The notes below the pieces were generated by a model. That model had not been told where the DNA came from and made no database searches. It saw only the letters and a list, made by a program, of their open reading frames with translations. A stretch of DNA of 12,790 nt from an uncultured Bacilli bacterium (GTDB taxonomy: Bacteria > Bacillota_I > Bacilli_A > RF39 > UBA660): assembly GCA_947624535.1 (NCBI GenBank), contig CANQKU010000162.1, positions 1-12,790 on the forward strand, read 5' to 3'. This document shows positions 1 through 5,443 of this stretch, in pieces (positions within the stretch are counted from its first letter, which is position 1; each line of letters opens with the position of its first letter). Made by a program: the position numbers and the translations under genes.

Positions 1-111
1 GACGCATTGCAAGACAGGTACAGAGTAATAGATCAGCCGCCGCCGAGCGGAAAAGACTATAACGATCACTTGCAGAACGAATTAAAAAAAGTAAAGGAGT
101 GTACGCGATGA
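1..111 (+). CDS. C-terminal end of upstream gene, probably toprim/DUF3991 protein (partial)
   Basis: Frame 1 is open from the first base to a TGA at 109-111 and encodes 36 residues ending in KKVKECTR. The segment SGKDYNDHLQ resembles the 'GKDWNE.L' tail that ends toprim/DUF3991 (primase-like) proteins, which often lie upstream of YodL/DUF3846 genes in clostridial ICEs. The stop overlaps the next ATG as ATGA (108-111), the normal sign of translational coupling, which supports this being a real gene end. The coding call is good; the family call rests on about ten residues and is tentative. Confidence 0.6.
   Translation, partial: DALQDRYRVIDQPPPSGKDYNDHLQNELKKVKECTR
93..99 (+). promoter_or_regulatory. 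Ribosome binding site that fixes the start of the YodL/DUF3846 gene
   Basis: AAAGGAG lies 8 bases before the ATG at 108. An in-frame GTG at 99 overlaps this site and so cannot be the start it serves; the ATG at 108 is preferred. Confidence 0.75.
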
Positions 112-836
112 AAATACGAATCTATCAAATCGATCCCGACCGTGACGATGATAAAGTAATGTTTTTCAACCTTGCGAATACGCAGAAGAAATACGAAGAC
201 ACACAAATCAAAAGCGAAATATATGACTGTGTGTACGACGGCGATGTCAGCTGTGACGGGCTTGAGGATATATTCTATATGTTCAACCGTGATTGTCCTG
301 ATGGCCACAACGGAAGATCGATGTCTGTGTCTGACATCGTTGAAGTCGTAGATTCAGATAAAGTGACCCCGGGGTTCTATTTCTGTGATTCCATCGGTTT
401 TGAAAAAGTCGAGTTTGACAGGGACGAAGCCGAACCGTATCATCCAAAACGTATAAAGGTCCTGATGGTCGAACCGGGCAAAAGAGCATATGAAAAGGAG
501 ATCGGTACAAAGCTTGAAGATCTTCAGGCGGCTGTCGGAGGCACGATCGAAACATACTATCCGTTCAGCGATCAGGTAGTCATAGTCTGTGACGATGAAG
601 GAAAGATAAACGGCAAGACCCCGAACCGCGCCATTTACGACGAAGAAGGAAAAATAGAGGATGTAATCTTCGGGAGCTTCTTCATATGTGATTGCAGCAC
701 TTACGAGTTCAGGTCGCTGCCGGAGGACATGATGCAGAAATACAAAAAGGAATTTCTTCTGCCGGAACGGTTTTTGAAGTTGAACGGCGATATTCACGCG
801 ATCAAGTTTGATCCGGAACGTGAGGCAGCGCGTTGA
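108..836 (+). CDS. YodL domain + DUF3846 domain accessory protein
   Basis: 242 residues, no signal peptide or membrane segment, acidic, probably cytoplasmic. Residues about 1-105 match the YodL pattern: MKIRIYQID at the start, then SEIYDCVYDGDV (36-47), LEDIFYMFN (52-60), a GRSMSVSDIVEV block (69-80) and FYFCDSIGFEKV (90-101). Residues about 115-222 match DUF3846: RIKVLMVEPGK (115-125), EDLQAAVGGTIE (137-148), PFSDQVVIVCDDEGK (152-166) and a C-terminal FFICD (191-195). Both domains are common in accessory regions of Firmicutes ICEs, and neither has a firmly known biochemical role. The start is the ATG at 108, overlapping the previous stop; the end overlaps the next TTG as TTGA (833-836). Recognition of the two domains is from memory of their patterns; no function is claimed. 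Confidence 0.85.
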   Translation: MKIRIYQIDPDRDDDKVMFFNLANTQKKYEDTQIKSEIYDCVYDGDVSCDGLEDIFYMFNRDCPDGHNGRSMSVSDIVEVVDSDKVTPGFYFCDSIGFEKVEFDRDEAEPYHPKRIKVLMVEPGKRAYEKEIGTKLEDLQAAVGGTIETYYPFSDQVVIVCDDEGKINGKTPNRAIYDEEGKIEDVIFGSFFICDCSTYEFRSLPEDMMQKYKKEFLLPERFLKLNGDIHAIKFDPEREAAR

Positions 837-1369
837 ACAAATATAATGTAACTATAACAGAGACGCTGCGCATGGACTTGGAGGTCAGTGCGGAATCAAA
901 ACAGGAAGCCATAGACAAGGTAGAAGAAGATTGGGAAAACGGTGTATATATTCTCGGAGCAGAGCAATTTGATGGAGTCTCCATTGAGGCGGAAGACATA
1001 ACACCTAAAAAAATCATTGACTTCTATCAAATGCACGATCTGTTTACGGCTGTGAATGAAAATGGGTTAAAACCGATAAACGGATATATCGTCTTTAGCG
1101 CCGACAGCTTCAATCGGTCATACTGCCTCACATCACGCACATACTGTGTTTCGAGCAGGAACAAGGCTTTTATGTCAGGTCAGGCAGGATATTCGATTTT
1201 CGCATCATGTCTTGACGGAACGGATCAGAACGTCCGAATCGACGGATATATCCGGGGAAGAGATCCTTGGAAAATCGACTACTGCTATATTGCGGAAGAG
1301 GATTACGACAGAACTGTTAATGAACTGAAGTCACATGTGCCTGTCTCCGAAAGCCGGGACTCAAGATAG
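833..1369 (+). CDS. DpnD/PcfM-type N-terminal domain with a C-terminal domain of unknown function
   Basis: 178 residues, soluble. Residues about 1-55 (start MNKYNVTITETL, then EAIDKVEEDWENG and AEQFDGVSIEAED) follow the DpnD/PcfM family pattern, a short domain usually found alone on conjugative plasmids and ICEs. Residues about 56-178 form a second region with conserved-looking blocks (DLFTAVNENGLKPINGYIVFS, YCVSSRNKAF, a GYSIF segment and DPWKIDYCYI) that I do not recognise. The start is TTG at 833, overlapping the previous stop in TTGA; GTGAGG about 8 bases upstream could serve it. The next in-frame ATG, at 871, would remove most of the PcfM strand pattern. The role is unknown. The C-terminal 'SESRDSR' tail ends just before the oriT-like region. 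Confidence 0.75.
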   Translation: MNKYNVTITETLRMDLEVSAESKQEAIDKVEEDWENGVYILGAEQFDGVSIEAEDITPKKIIDFYQMHDLFTAVNENGLKPINGYIVFSADSFNRSYCLTSRTYCVSSRNKAFMSGQAGYSIFASCLDGTDQNVRIDGYIRGRDPWKIDYCYIAEEDYDRTVNELKSHVPVSESRDSR

Positions 1370-1406
1370 TATCAGATGATAGATCTGCTATGATCCTAAA
1401 ACTCGC

Positions 1407-1440
1407 AAGCATCGCCGTTGTGATACCACAACGGCAGCTT
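1407..1440 (+). repeat. Inverted repeat 1 of the oriT-like region
   Basis: GCCGTTGTG (1414-1422) and CACAACGGC (1427-1435) form a perfect 9-bp stem with the 4-base loop ATAC. Outside it, AAGC (1407-1410) and GCTT (1437-1440) can pair across a small internal loop. There is no T-tract after it, so it does not look like an intrinsic terminator. Confidence 0.8.
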
Positions 1441-1441
1441 G

Positions 1442-1460
1442 TCAGGGGCGCTGCCCCTGA
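1442..1460 (+). repeat. Inverted repeat 2 of the oriT-like region
   Basis: TCAGGGGC (1442-1449) and GCCCCTGA (1453-1460) form a perfect 8-bp GC-rich stem with loop GCT, followed by AACCCC rather than a T-tract. It begins two bases after the outer stem of repeat 1. Confidence 0.8.
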
Positions 1461-1480
1461 AACCCCTTCTGCACATGAAA

Positions 1481-1494
1481 TTCACTCGCGTGAA
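1481..1494 (+). repeat. Inverted repeat 3 of the oriT-like region, inside a 32-base direct repeat
   Basis: TTCAC (1481-1485) and GTGAA (1490-1494) flank TCGC. TGAAATT occurs at 1476-1482 and 1491-1497. GCACATG at 1471-1477 recurs at 1503-1509, a period of 32. These could be binding sites for MobC or a regulator. Confidence 0.55.
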
Positions 1495-1552
1495 ATTATA
1501 CCGCACATGTTTTTTTACCACTGAATCAAATGAAAGGAGATGTTTTCGGAAA

Positions 1553-1663
1553 ATGACCACTGTGCTTGTATTTTTATCGGGAATGGTTCTCGGCGGCTCT
1601 GTCGGGATATTTGTCATGTGTCTGTTTCAGATCAGCAAGACAAACGGAGAGAACAGAAAATGA
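1553..1663 (+). CDS. DUF3789-type single-pass membrane microprotein
   Basis: A 36-residue protein, MTTVLVFLSGMVLGGSVGIF followed by a short hydrophobic segment and a polar tail ending TNGENRK. Residues about 3-25 form one membrane segment with a glycine-rich GMVLGGSVG core, as in the DUF3789 microproteins that often accompany mobilisation genes in clostridial ICEs. The start is the ATG at 1553. AAAGGAG at 1533-1539 is 13 bases upstream, a long spacing, but the ATG at 1540 abuts this site and is in the mobC frame. A longer reading from 1439 would run through the inverted repeats and is unlikely. Its TGA overlaps the mobC ATG as ATGA (1660-1663), so the two are probably coupled. Function unknown. 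Confidence 0.7.
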   Translation: MTTVLVFLSGMVLGGSVGIFVMCLFQISKTNGENRK

Positions 1664-1986
1664 GAAGGAGAAACATTCACATACAGTTTTGGCTCAATGA
1701 GAAAGAGGCGGAATCCTTCAACAGAAATGTTGCAAGGAGCGGTCTTTCGCGGGAAGCATATCTCAGACAGATGATAAGCGGCATCCATCCGAGAGATGCA
1801 CCGCCGCCCGACTATTTCTCGATGATGAAGTCGCTTTACGCTATAGGAAACAATCTGAATCAAATAGCGGTCAAGGCGCACACGCTCAATATGATCGACA
1901 CCCGAAAGTATGATGCAGCTGTCCGTATGCTTGATGATGCCATTCGTGAGATAACGAGAGCGGTTGTGCTTCCGTCAAAAGAGTAA
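1660..1986 (+). CDS. mobC: MobC-like relaxosome accessory protein
   Basis: 108 residues, small and basic at the start (MRRRNIHIQFWLNEKEAE). It follows the MobC pattern: an N-terminal strand and helix-turn-helix-like portion with SGLSREAYLRQMI (26-38), then PPPDYFSMMKSLYAIGNNLNQIA (about 47-69), the signature segment of these proteins. MobC proteins bind oriT and help the relaxase open the DNA strands at the nick. The start at 1660 is preferred because the ATG overlaps the upstream stop (ATGA) and GGAGA at 1646-1650 is 9 bases before it; starting at 1540 would add a cysteine-rich segment with no family match. The relaxase starts 5 bases after the stop, as expected for a mobC-relaxase pair. Confidence 0.88.
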   Translation: MRRRNIHIQFWLNEKEAESFNRNVARSGLSREAYLRQMISGIHPRDAPPPDYFSMMKSLYAIGNNLNQIAVKAHTLNMIDTRKYDAAVRMLDDAIREITRAVVLPSKE

Positions 1987-1991
1987 CCGAT

Positions 1992-3386
1992 ATGGCAACG
2001 ACATCTCTTTGGCGTATCAAGGGATATATCGGCAAGCTCATACTCTACGCGATAAATTCTGAGAAAACTGCGAGGAGGGAGATCATCCGAACCGGAAATG
2101 ATGATACCGATCCCGATAACGCCATGAACGATCTGATCGGATATGTCAGCCGTGACAATGCTACAGAATCTCTTCATTTTGTCACGGGGCTGAACTGTGC
2201 GATCAACACAGCGAAGGAAGAAATGATGGCATACAAGATCAAATACAATAAGTGCGGAGGAACGGTCGCATATCACGGTTATCAGAGCTTTGCGCAGGGA
2301 GAGGTATCGCCGGAGCTTGCACATCGGATAGGCGTGGAGCTTGCAAATGAGCTGTGGGGAGACAAATATCAGGTGATAGTTGCGACTCATACAGATAAAG
2401 CTTCTCATATCCATAATCATTTTGTCATCAATACCGTCTCATTTTTAGACGGAAAGAAGTTTCACCGCACAAAAAAGGATTACTGCAAAATGCGCGAGGT
2501 CAGCGACCGGCTCTGCCGTGAAAACGGGCTGTCGGTCATAAAAAAGCCTTCGGGCAAGGGGATCAATTACGGTGAGTGGAAAGCGGAGCAGGAAGGAAAT
2601 CCAACAGTCAGAGGCATTATACGCGAGGCTATAGATGTCGCCGTTAAAGCATCCCAGTCCACACGTCAGTTTCTCGATTTCATGGATCAGATGGGCTTCA
2701 TTATAGACCAGCGCGGAAAGTACCCGAAAATCAAGCAGGCAGGAAGCGAACGGTTTGTGCGATTCAGGTCTTTGGGTCCCGGATATGATATCAGTGACAT
2801 TATCGACAGGATATATGCAAACAATGATCCCGAGCTGCCTGAAAAGGTGCCGCAGGAAGATCCGCAGCAGATATTTGAAGACGAAGATGAGCGCGTCGAT
2901 AACATGACATATATTTCGCTTTACAGGTGCTACAACAGAGCGCTCGTCGCCGTTAAGGAGCGCCCGAAGGCAAATATGAGGATATATTATCTCGTGCGCC
3001 GCGATACGAGCGCGATGCGCCTTTATATGGATTCCCTCGATCTTGTCGTCGATCACGGCCTGAAAACCGGGGAGGATGTCATGAGATATAAGGAGGAAGC
3101 CATGCGGAAAATCGACGAAAATATCAGACTTCGCAACGATATGCGAAATGCGCTGCGGCGCGCTTTGAGAGCCGGAGATGATACCGAAGCAGGCAAAGCA
3201 CGGTATAACATTGACATTTATAACAGGAGGCTCGCAAAACTGAGACGGGAAATAACAACTTGCGATGAGGTCTTGGAACGCAGCAAGAGTGTCAGAGACA
3301 ACTTACGGCGGATAGAGAATAACGATCTTCGCGGTATGTCGGGAGAAAAAGAGCAGACGGCAAAAACACGGGAAAAGCAGATCTGA
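1992..3386 (+). CDS. MobP-family relaxase (MobA/MobL type)
   Basis: 464 residues. It nicks oriT, stays covalently bound to the 5' end through a tyrosine and leads the strand into the recipient. Motif I is LILYAINSEKT (16-26), with Y19 the likely catalytic tyrosine. A second tyrosine motif, IGYVSRDNAT (49-58), follows. Motif III is HTDKASHIHNHF (133-144), with the metal-binding histidines H139, H141 and H143. VAYHGYQSF (92-100) and LAHRIGVELANELWGDKYQV (109-128) are typical of the clostridial members. The C-terminal third, after about residue 290, is highly charged and helical (arginine- and glutamate-rich), probably for DNA or coupling-protein contacts. The ATG at 1992 is 5 bases after mobC; its ribosome site (AAAGAG) is weak, suggesting coupling to mobC. 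The nuclease domain is complete. Confidence 0.93.
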   Translation: MATTSLWRIKGYIGKLILYAINSEKTARREIIRTGNDDTDPDNAMNDLIGYVSRDNATESLHFVTGLNCAINTAKEEMMAYKIKYNKCGGTVAYHGYQSFAQGEVSPELAHRIGVELANELWGDKYQVIVATHTDKASHIHNHFVINTVSFLDGKKFHRTKKDYCKMREVSDRLCRENGLSVIKKPSGKGINYGEWKAEQEGNPTVRGIIREAIDVAVKASQSTRQFLDFMDQMGFIIDQRGKYPKIKQAGSERFVRFRSLGPGYDISDIIDRIYANNDPELPEKVPQEDPQQIFEDEDERVDNMTYISLYRCYNRALVAVKERPKANMRIYYLVRRDTSAMRLYMDSLDLVVDHGLKTGEDVMRYKEEAMRKIDENIRLRNDMRNALRRALRAGDDTEAGKARYNIDIYNRRLAKLRREITTCDEVLERSKSVRDNLRRIENNDLRGMSGEKEQTAKTREKQI

Positions 3387-3430
3387 CGTGTTGAGCGAAA
3401 GGAAAACAGATTGTCCAAATATAATATGTG

Positions 3431-3464
3431 AAGCGGTTCTGTGTGAAAACATGAGACCGCTTTT
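3431..3464 (+). terminator. Hairpin between relaxase and pcfB, possible terminator or attenuator
   Basis: AAGCGGT (3431-3437) pairs with ACCGCTT (3456-3462). Inside, TGT and ACA can close a GAAA tetraloop. TTTT and then AAATTT follow, so the T-tract is interrupted. TATAAT at 3420-3425 lies just upstream, but no -35 hexamer is found at proper spacing, so I do not call a promoter. Termination, attenuation or mRNA processing are all possible. Confidence 0.4.
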
Positions 3465-3477
3465 AAATTTGCGGAAC

Positions 3478-3483
3478 AGGAGG
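3478..3483 (+). promoter_or_regulatory. Ribosome binding site that fixes the pcfB start
   Basis: A full AGGAGG lies 9 bases before the ATG at 3493. The same frame is open back to a GTG at 3388, but that stretch contains the hairpin at 3431-3462 and has no family match. Confidence 0.85.
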
Positions 3484-3492
3484 TGCTGCATA

Positions 3493-4278
3493 ATGAACAC
3501 ATCAGCGGACGCTGCGGATCAGATCGTAAGAATGAGTTTGAACGGAGCTGAAATAGCTCTCAAAGTGACCGGATCAGGAGCACATAAAGCTGCGAAGCTT
3601 ATCATTAAAGCAGTGAGCAGTGCTATGAAAGAGACGAACCGCACTAAAGGGTCGATAAGGCTTGTCAATCTTGCACGGTCAGGCAAAAAACTCGATGTTG
3701 TAGAGGTTGCAGACAAAGATCTCAAAAAATTCTGTACGGAAGCCAAGAAGTACGGAATCCTCTATACGATACTGAAAGACCGCAGTTCCAAGGACGGAAA
3801 GACAGAGATCATGTATAAGTCTGAGGACAAAGAAAAGTTTGACAGGATATTCGGGAATCTCAATGTTTCAACGGTCGATATGGCCAAGGTGGAGAATGAA
3901 TCATCCAAGAATATTCACGGTCAGAATCCCCCGGAGAGAAACTCGGCAGAGGTCGATCCCGATAAGTTCATCGAAGAACTGATGCGTGAACCCGATCCTG
4001 CACCGGAGGAGGGACATAAGGTACACCCCTCGCAGGCTCGGACTGCGGACCGGAATCAGTCCGAGCCTTCATCCAAAAAGAAAAAAACAGTTTCAAGAGA
4101 CTCTACTGACGGCAGATCTGAGCTTGAAGGAAGGCGATCTGTCAGGCGGGAACTTGATGAGATCAGAGACGACATGAAAAAGCATAATGTCAGCGGAAAG
4201 TCAAGAACTGTAAAGAAGGATTCGCCGGTGATCGAACATGTCGCCCCGCCGAAAAAGAAAAAGAGCAAAGCTCGATAA
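3493..4278 (+). CDS. pcfB: PcfB-like (DUF3801) relaxosome/coupling accessory protein
   Basis: 261 residues, soluble. The N-terminal part, about 1-135, matches DUF3801/PcfB: VRMSLNGAEIALKVTGSGAH (12-31), then AAKLIIKAV, GSIRLVNLARSGK and KDLKKFCTEAKKYGILYTIL. The C-terminal half is low-complexity and strongly charged, with lysine clusters (KKKKTVS and the final KKKKSKAR) and a DPDKFIEELM helix; it is probably flexible and DNA-binding. In the enterococcal pCF10 system PcfB interacts with the relaxosome and the VirD4 partner PcfC. The position here, between the relaxase and VirD4 genes, fits that role. A 67-base gap separates it from the next gene. Confidence 0.85.
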   Translation: MNTSADAADQIVRMSLNGAEIALKVTGSGAHKAAKLIIKAVSSAMKETNRTKGSIRLVNLARSGKKLDVVEVADKDLKKFCTEAKKYGILYTILKDRSSKDGKTEIMYKSEDKEKFDRIFGNLNVSTVDMAKVENESSKNIHGQNPPERNSAEVDPDKFIEELMREPDPAPEEGHKVHPSQARTADRNQSEPSSKKKKTVSRDSTDGRSELEGRRSVRRELDEIRDDMKKHNVSGKSRTVKKDSPVIEHVAPPKKKKSKAR

Positions 4279-4345
4279 AACAAGCGGACAAGCTTTACGC
4301 TGCGGCGCAGGGCAGTCCCGATAAAAAAGAAAGGAGTATTTACAG

Positions 4346-5239
4346 ATGAACGAATTTGACGATCTCTTTACAGAAAACGGAGAAATCGGTTCCGATGACC
4401 GTCCCTTTGATGTCGAAGCATGGGCGGAGAAGAAAAAGCAGGAGAGGGCAGACGCGTATGAACTGCTTGACGAGGGAACCTTAGCGACGGTCAACAACGA
4501 AGAACAGTTCAAGGCATATCTCAGAGCGCAGGCAAACCTCGACAGGTGCTCTGTAAGCAACGCGATCCTGATATCGTATCAGTACCCCGAAGCAACGAAA
4601 GTTGCCGATTTCGACACATGGAAGAGCAGAGGAGCCTATATAAAGCGGGGTGAGGACGCAATCACGATGCTTGAACAGGGGAAGGAGTATACGAGGGACG
4701 ACGGTTCGATCGGCCATAATGTAAACGTCAAAAAGGTGTTCGATATATCGCAGACATCGATGAGATCGGAAAATGAACCTCCCGCATTTCACGACGAGCG
4801 TTCAGCAATCAAAGCGCTTCTGTCCGCCTCCCCGTGTGCCGTTATCATAGATAACGAAAAGACGGCAAATGTGCTTGCGCGGTATTCACCTGACAGCAAC
4901 ACGATATATATTCGCCAGGGACTTTGCGGCGGCGACATTTTCCGCAGCTTATCTCAGGAGATAGCTGTTGCAAGGTTCGCCGAAAGAGATATGAGCCGCA
5001 AGGACTGTGCATTTCAGGCGTACTGCACATCATATATTCTCACCGAGAGATACGGATTTGAGGATGTCAACTACAGTTTCGGAAATGCGTCCGAGCGCTT
5101 CGCCGGAATGGAGCCTAAGGAGATCCGCAACGACCTGAACGTGATCAGAAATATGGCAAACGATATTTCTAAAGATATGATGCGCCAGCGTGAGGCACAG
5201 AACAAGGCAAATGTTTCGCGCGATAACGGCGCAAGATAA
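4346..5239 (+). CDS. ArdC/LtrC-like protein with N-terminal ssDNA-binding domain and degenerate zincin-like C-terminus
   Basis: 297 residues. Residues about 25-137 resemble the ArdC N-terminal (DUF1738-like) domain: LDRCSVSNAILISYQYPEAT (65-84), then DFDTWKSRGAYIKRGEDAI (88-106) and KVFDISQT (130-137). ArdC-type proteins bind single-stranded DNA and can protect incoming DNA from restriction. The C-terminal part, about 150-245, corresponds to the metallopeptidase-like region of related proteins, but the expected HExxH reads QEIAV (204-208), so both zinc-binding histidines are replaced. It is probably not a protease. AAAGGAG at 4330-4336 is 9 bases before the ATG. Its stop overlaps the next gene's ribosome site. 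An antirestriction or establishment role is inferred from family and context. Confidence 0.78.
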   Translation: MNEFDDLFTENGEIGSDDRPFDVEAWAEKKKQERADAYELLDEGTLATVNNEEQFKAYLRAQANLDRCSVSNAILISYQYPEATKVADFDTWKSRGAYIKRGEDAITMLEQGKEYTRDDGSIGHNVNVKKVFDISQTSMRSENEPPAFHDERSAIKALLSASPCAVIIDNEKTANVLARYSPDSNTIYIRQGLCGGDIFRSLSQEIAVARFAERDMSRKDCAFQAYCTSYILTERYGFEDVNYSFGNASERFAGMEPKEIRNDLNVIRNMANDISKDMMRQREAQNKANVSRDNGAR

Positions 5240-5248
5240 GGAGGCACC

Positions 5249-5443
5249 ATGCCGGATTCTACGAGAGTGATCGAGGTGAGTGATTACGAACACCGTCTTA
5301 TGGTTCACTGTATTATGACCGCACGAAATGACTATATAGATGAAGGAACGCCTACAGAGGATGTCAACAAGCTCATGGTCAAGGTCATAGATGCCCCGAC
5401 AAAAAAGCAGAAGAGGAAAGAGAGATACAGTGCGGGAAGATAA
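5249..5443 (+). CDS. Small charged protein upstream of virD4, unknown function
   Basis: 64 residues, soluble. An N-terminal folded-looking part has VIEVSDYEHRLMVHCIMTAR (7-26), followed by a short acidic region and a lysine/arginine-rich tail, DAPTKKQKRKERYSAGR (48-64). AAGGAGG at 5238-5244 gives a strong ribosome site 4 bases before the ATG, which supports translation. Its 3' end overlaps the virD4 reading frame by 14 or 53 bases, depending on the virD4 start. Similar short genes sit at this place in related ICEs, to my recollection, but I know no function. The basic tail suggests nucleic acid or membrane-surface contact. Confidence 0.72.
   Translation: MPDSTRVIEVSDYEHRLMVHCIMTARNDYIDEGTPTEDVNKLMVKVIDAPTKKQKRKERYSAGR

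Larger units (their letters stand above)
1391..1510. other. oriT: Candidate origin of transfer (inverted-repeat cluster)
   Basis: This is the core of the 183-base non-coding gap (1370-1552) directly before the mobC-relaxase block. It holds three perfect inverted repeats in a row (1414-1435, 1442-1460, 1481-1494) and the direct repeat GCACATG at 1471-1477 and 1503-1509. Origins of MOBP systems usually lie beside the mobC/relaxase genes and carry inverted repeats near the nick. GATCCTA at 1392-1398 loosely resembles the RP4 nick consensus (YATCCTGY), but that is weak. Location and structure are seen; the oriT role is inferred. The hairpins could instead be terminators or a leader for the next operon. 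Confidence 0.45.

Noticed and set aside
1414..1460. Inverted repeats as terminators of the DpnD/PcfM gene
   Set aside because: Neither stem has a T-tract; the nearest T run (about 1510-1516) is some 50 bases later.
1471..1509. GCACATG direct repeats as a CRISPR array
   Set aside because: Only two 7-base copies; far too short and few.
1439..1552. Upstream extension of the DUF3789 frame
   Set aside because: It would translate the inverted repeats of the oriT-like region and has no family support; the ATG at 1553 gives a typical microprotein.
1540..1659. Longer MobC starting at 1540
   Set aside because: That ATG abuts AGGAG with no spacing and adds a cysteine-rich segment unlike MobC; it also overlaps the DUF3789 gene in another frame.
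1860..2420. 186-codon minus-strand frame opposite mobC and the relaxase
   Set aside because: It overlaps the conserved MobC end and the relaxase histidine motif; no recognisable product.
3420..3425. TATAAT before pcfB as a promoter
   Set aside because: No -35 hexamer at 16-18 bases; the nearest TTGAGC is 23 bases away, and there is no extended -10.
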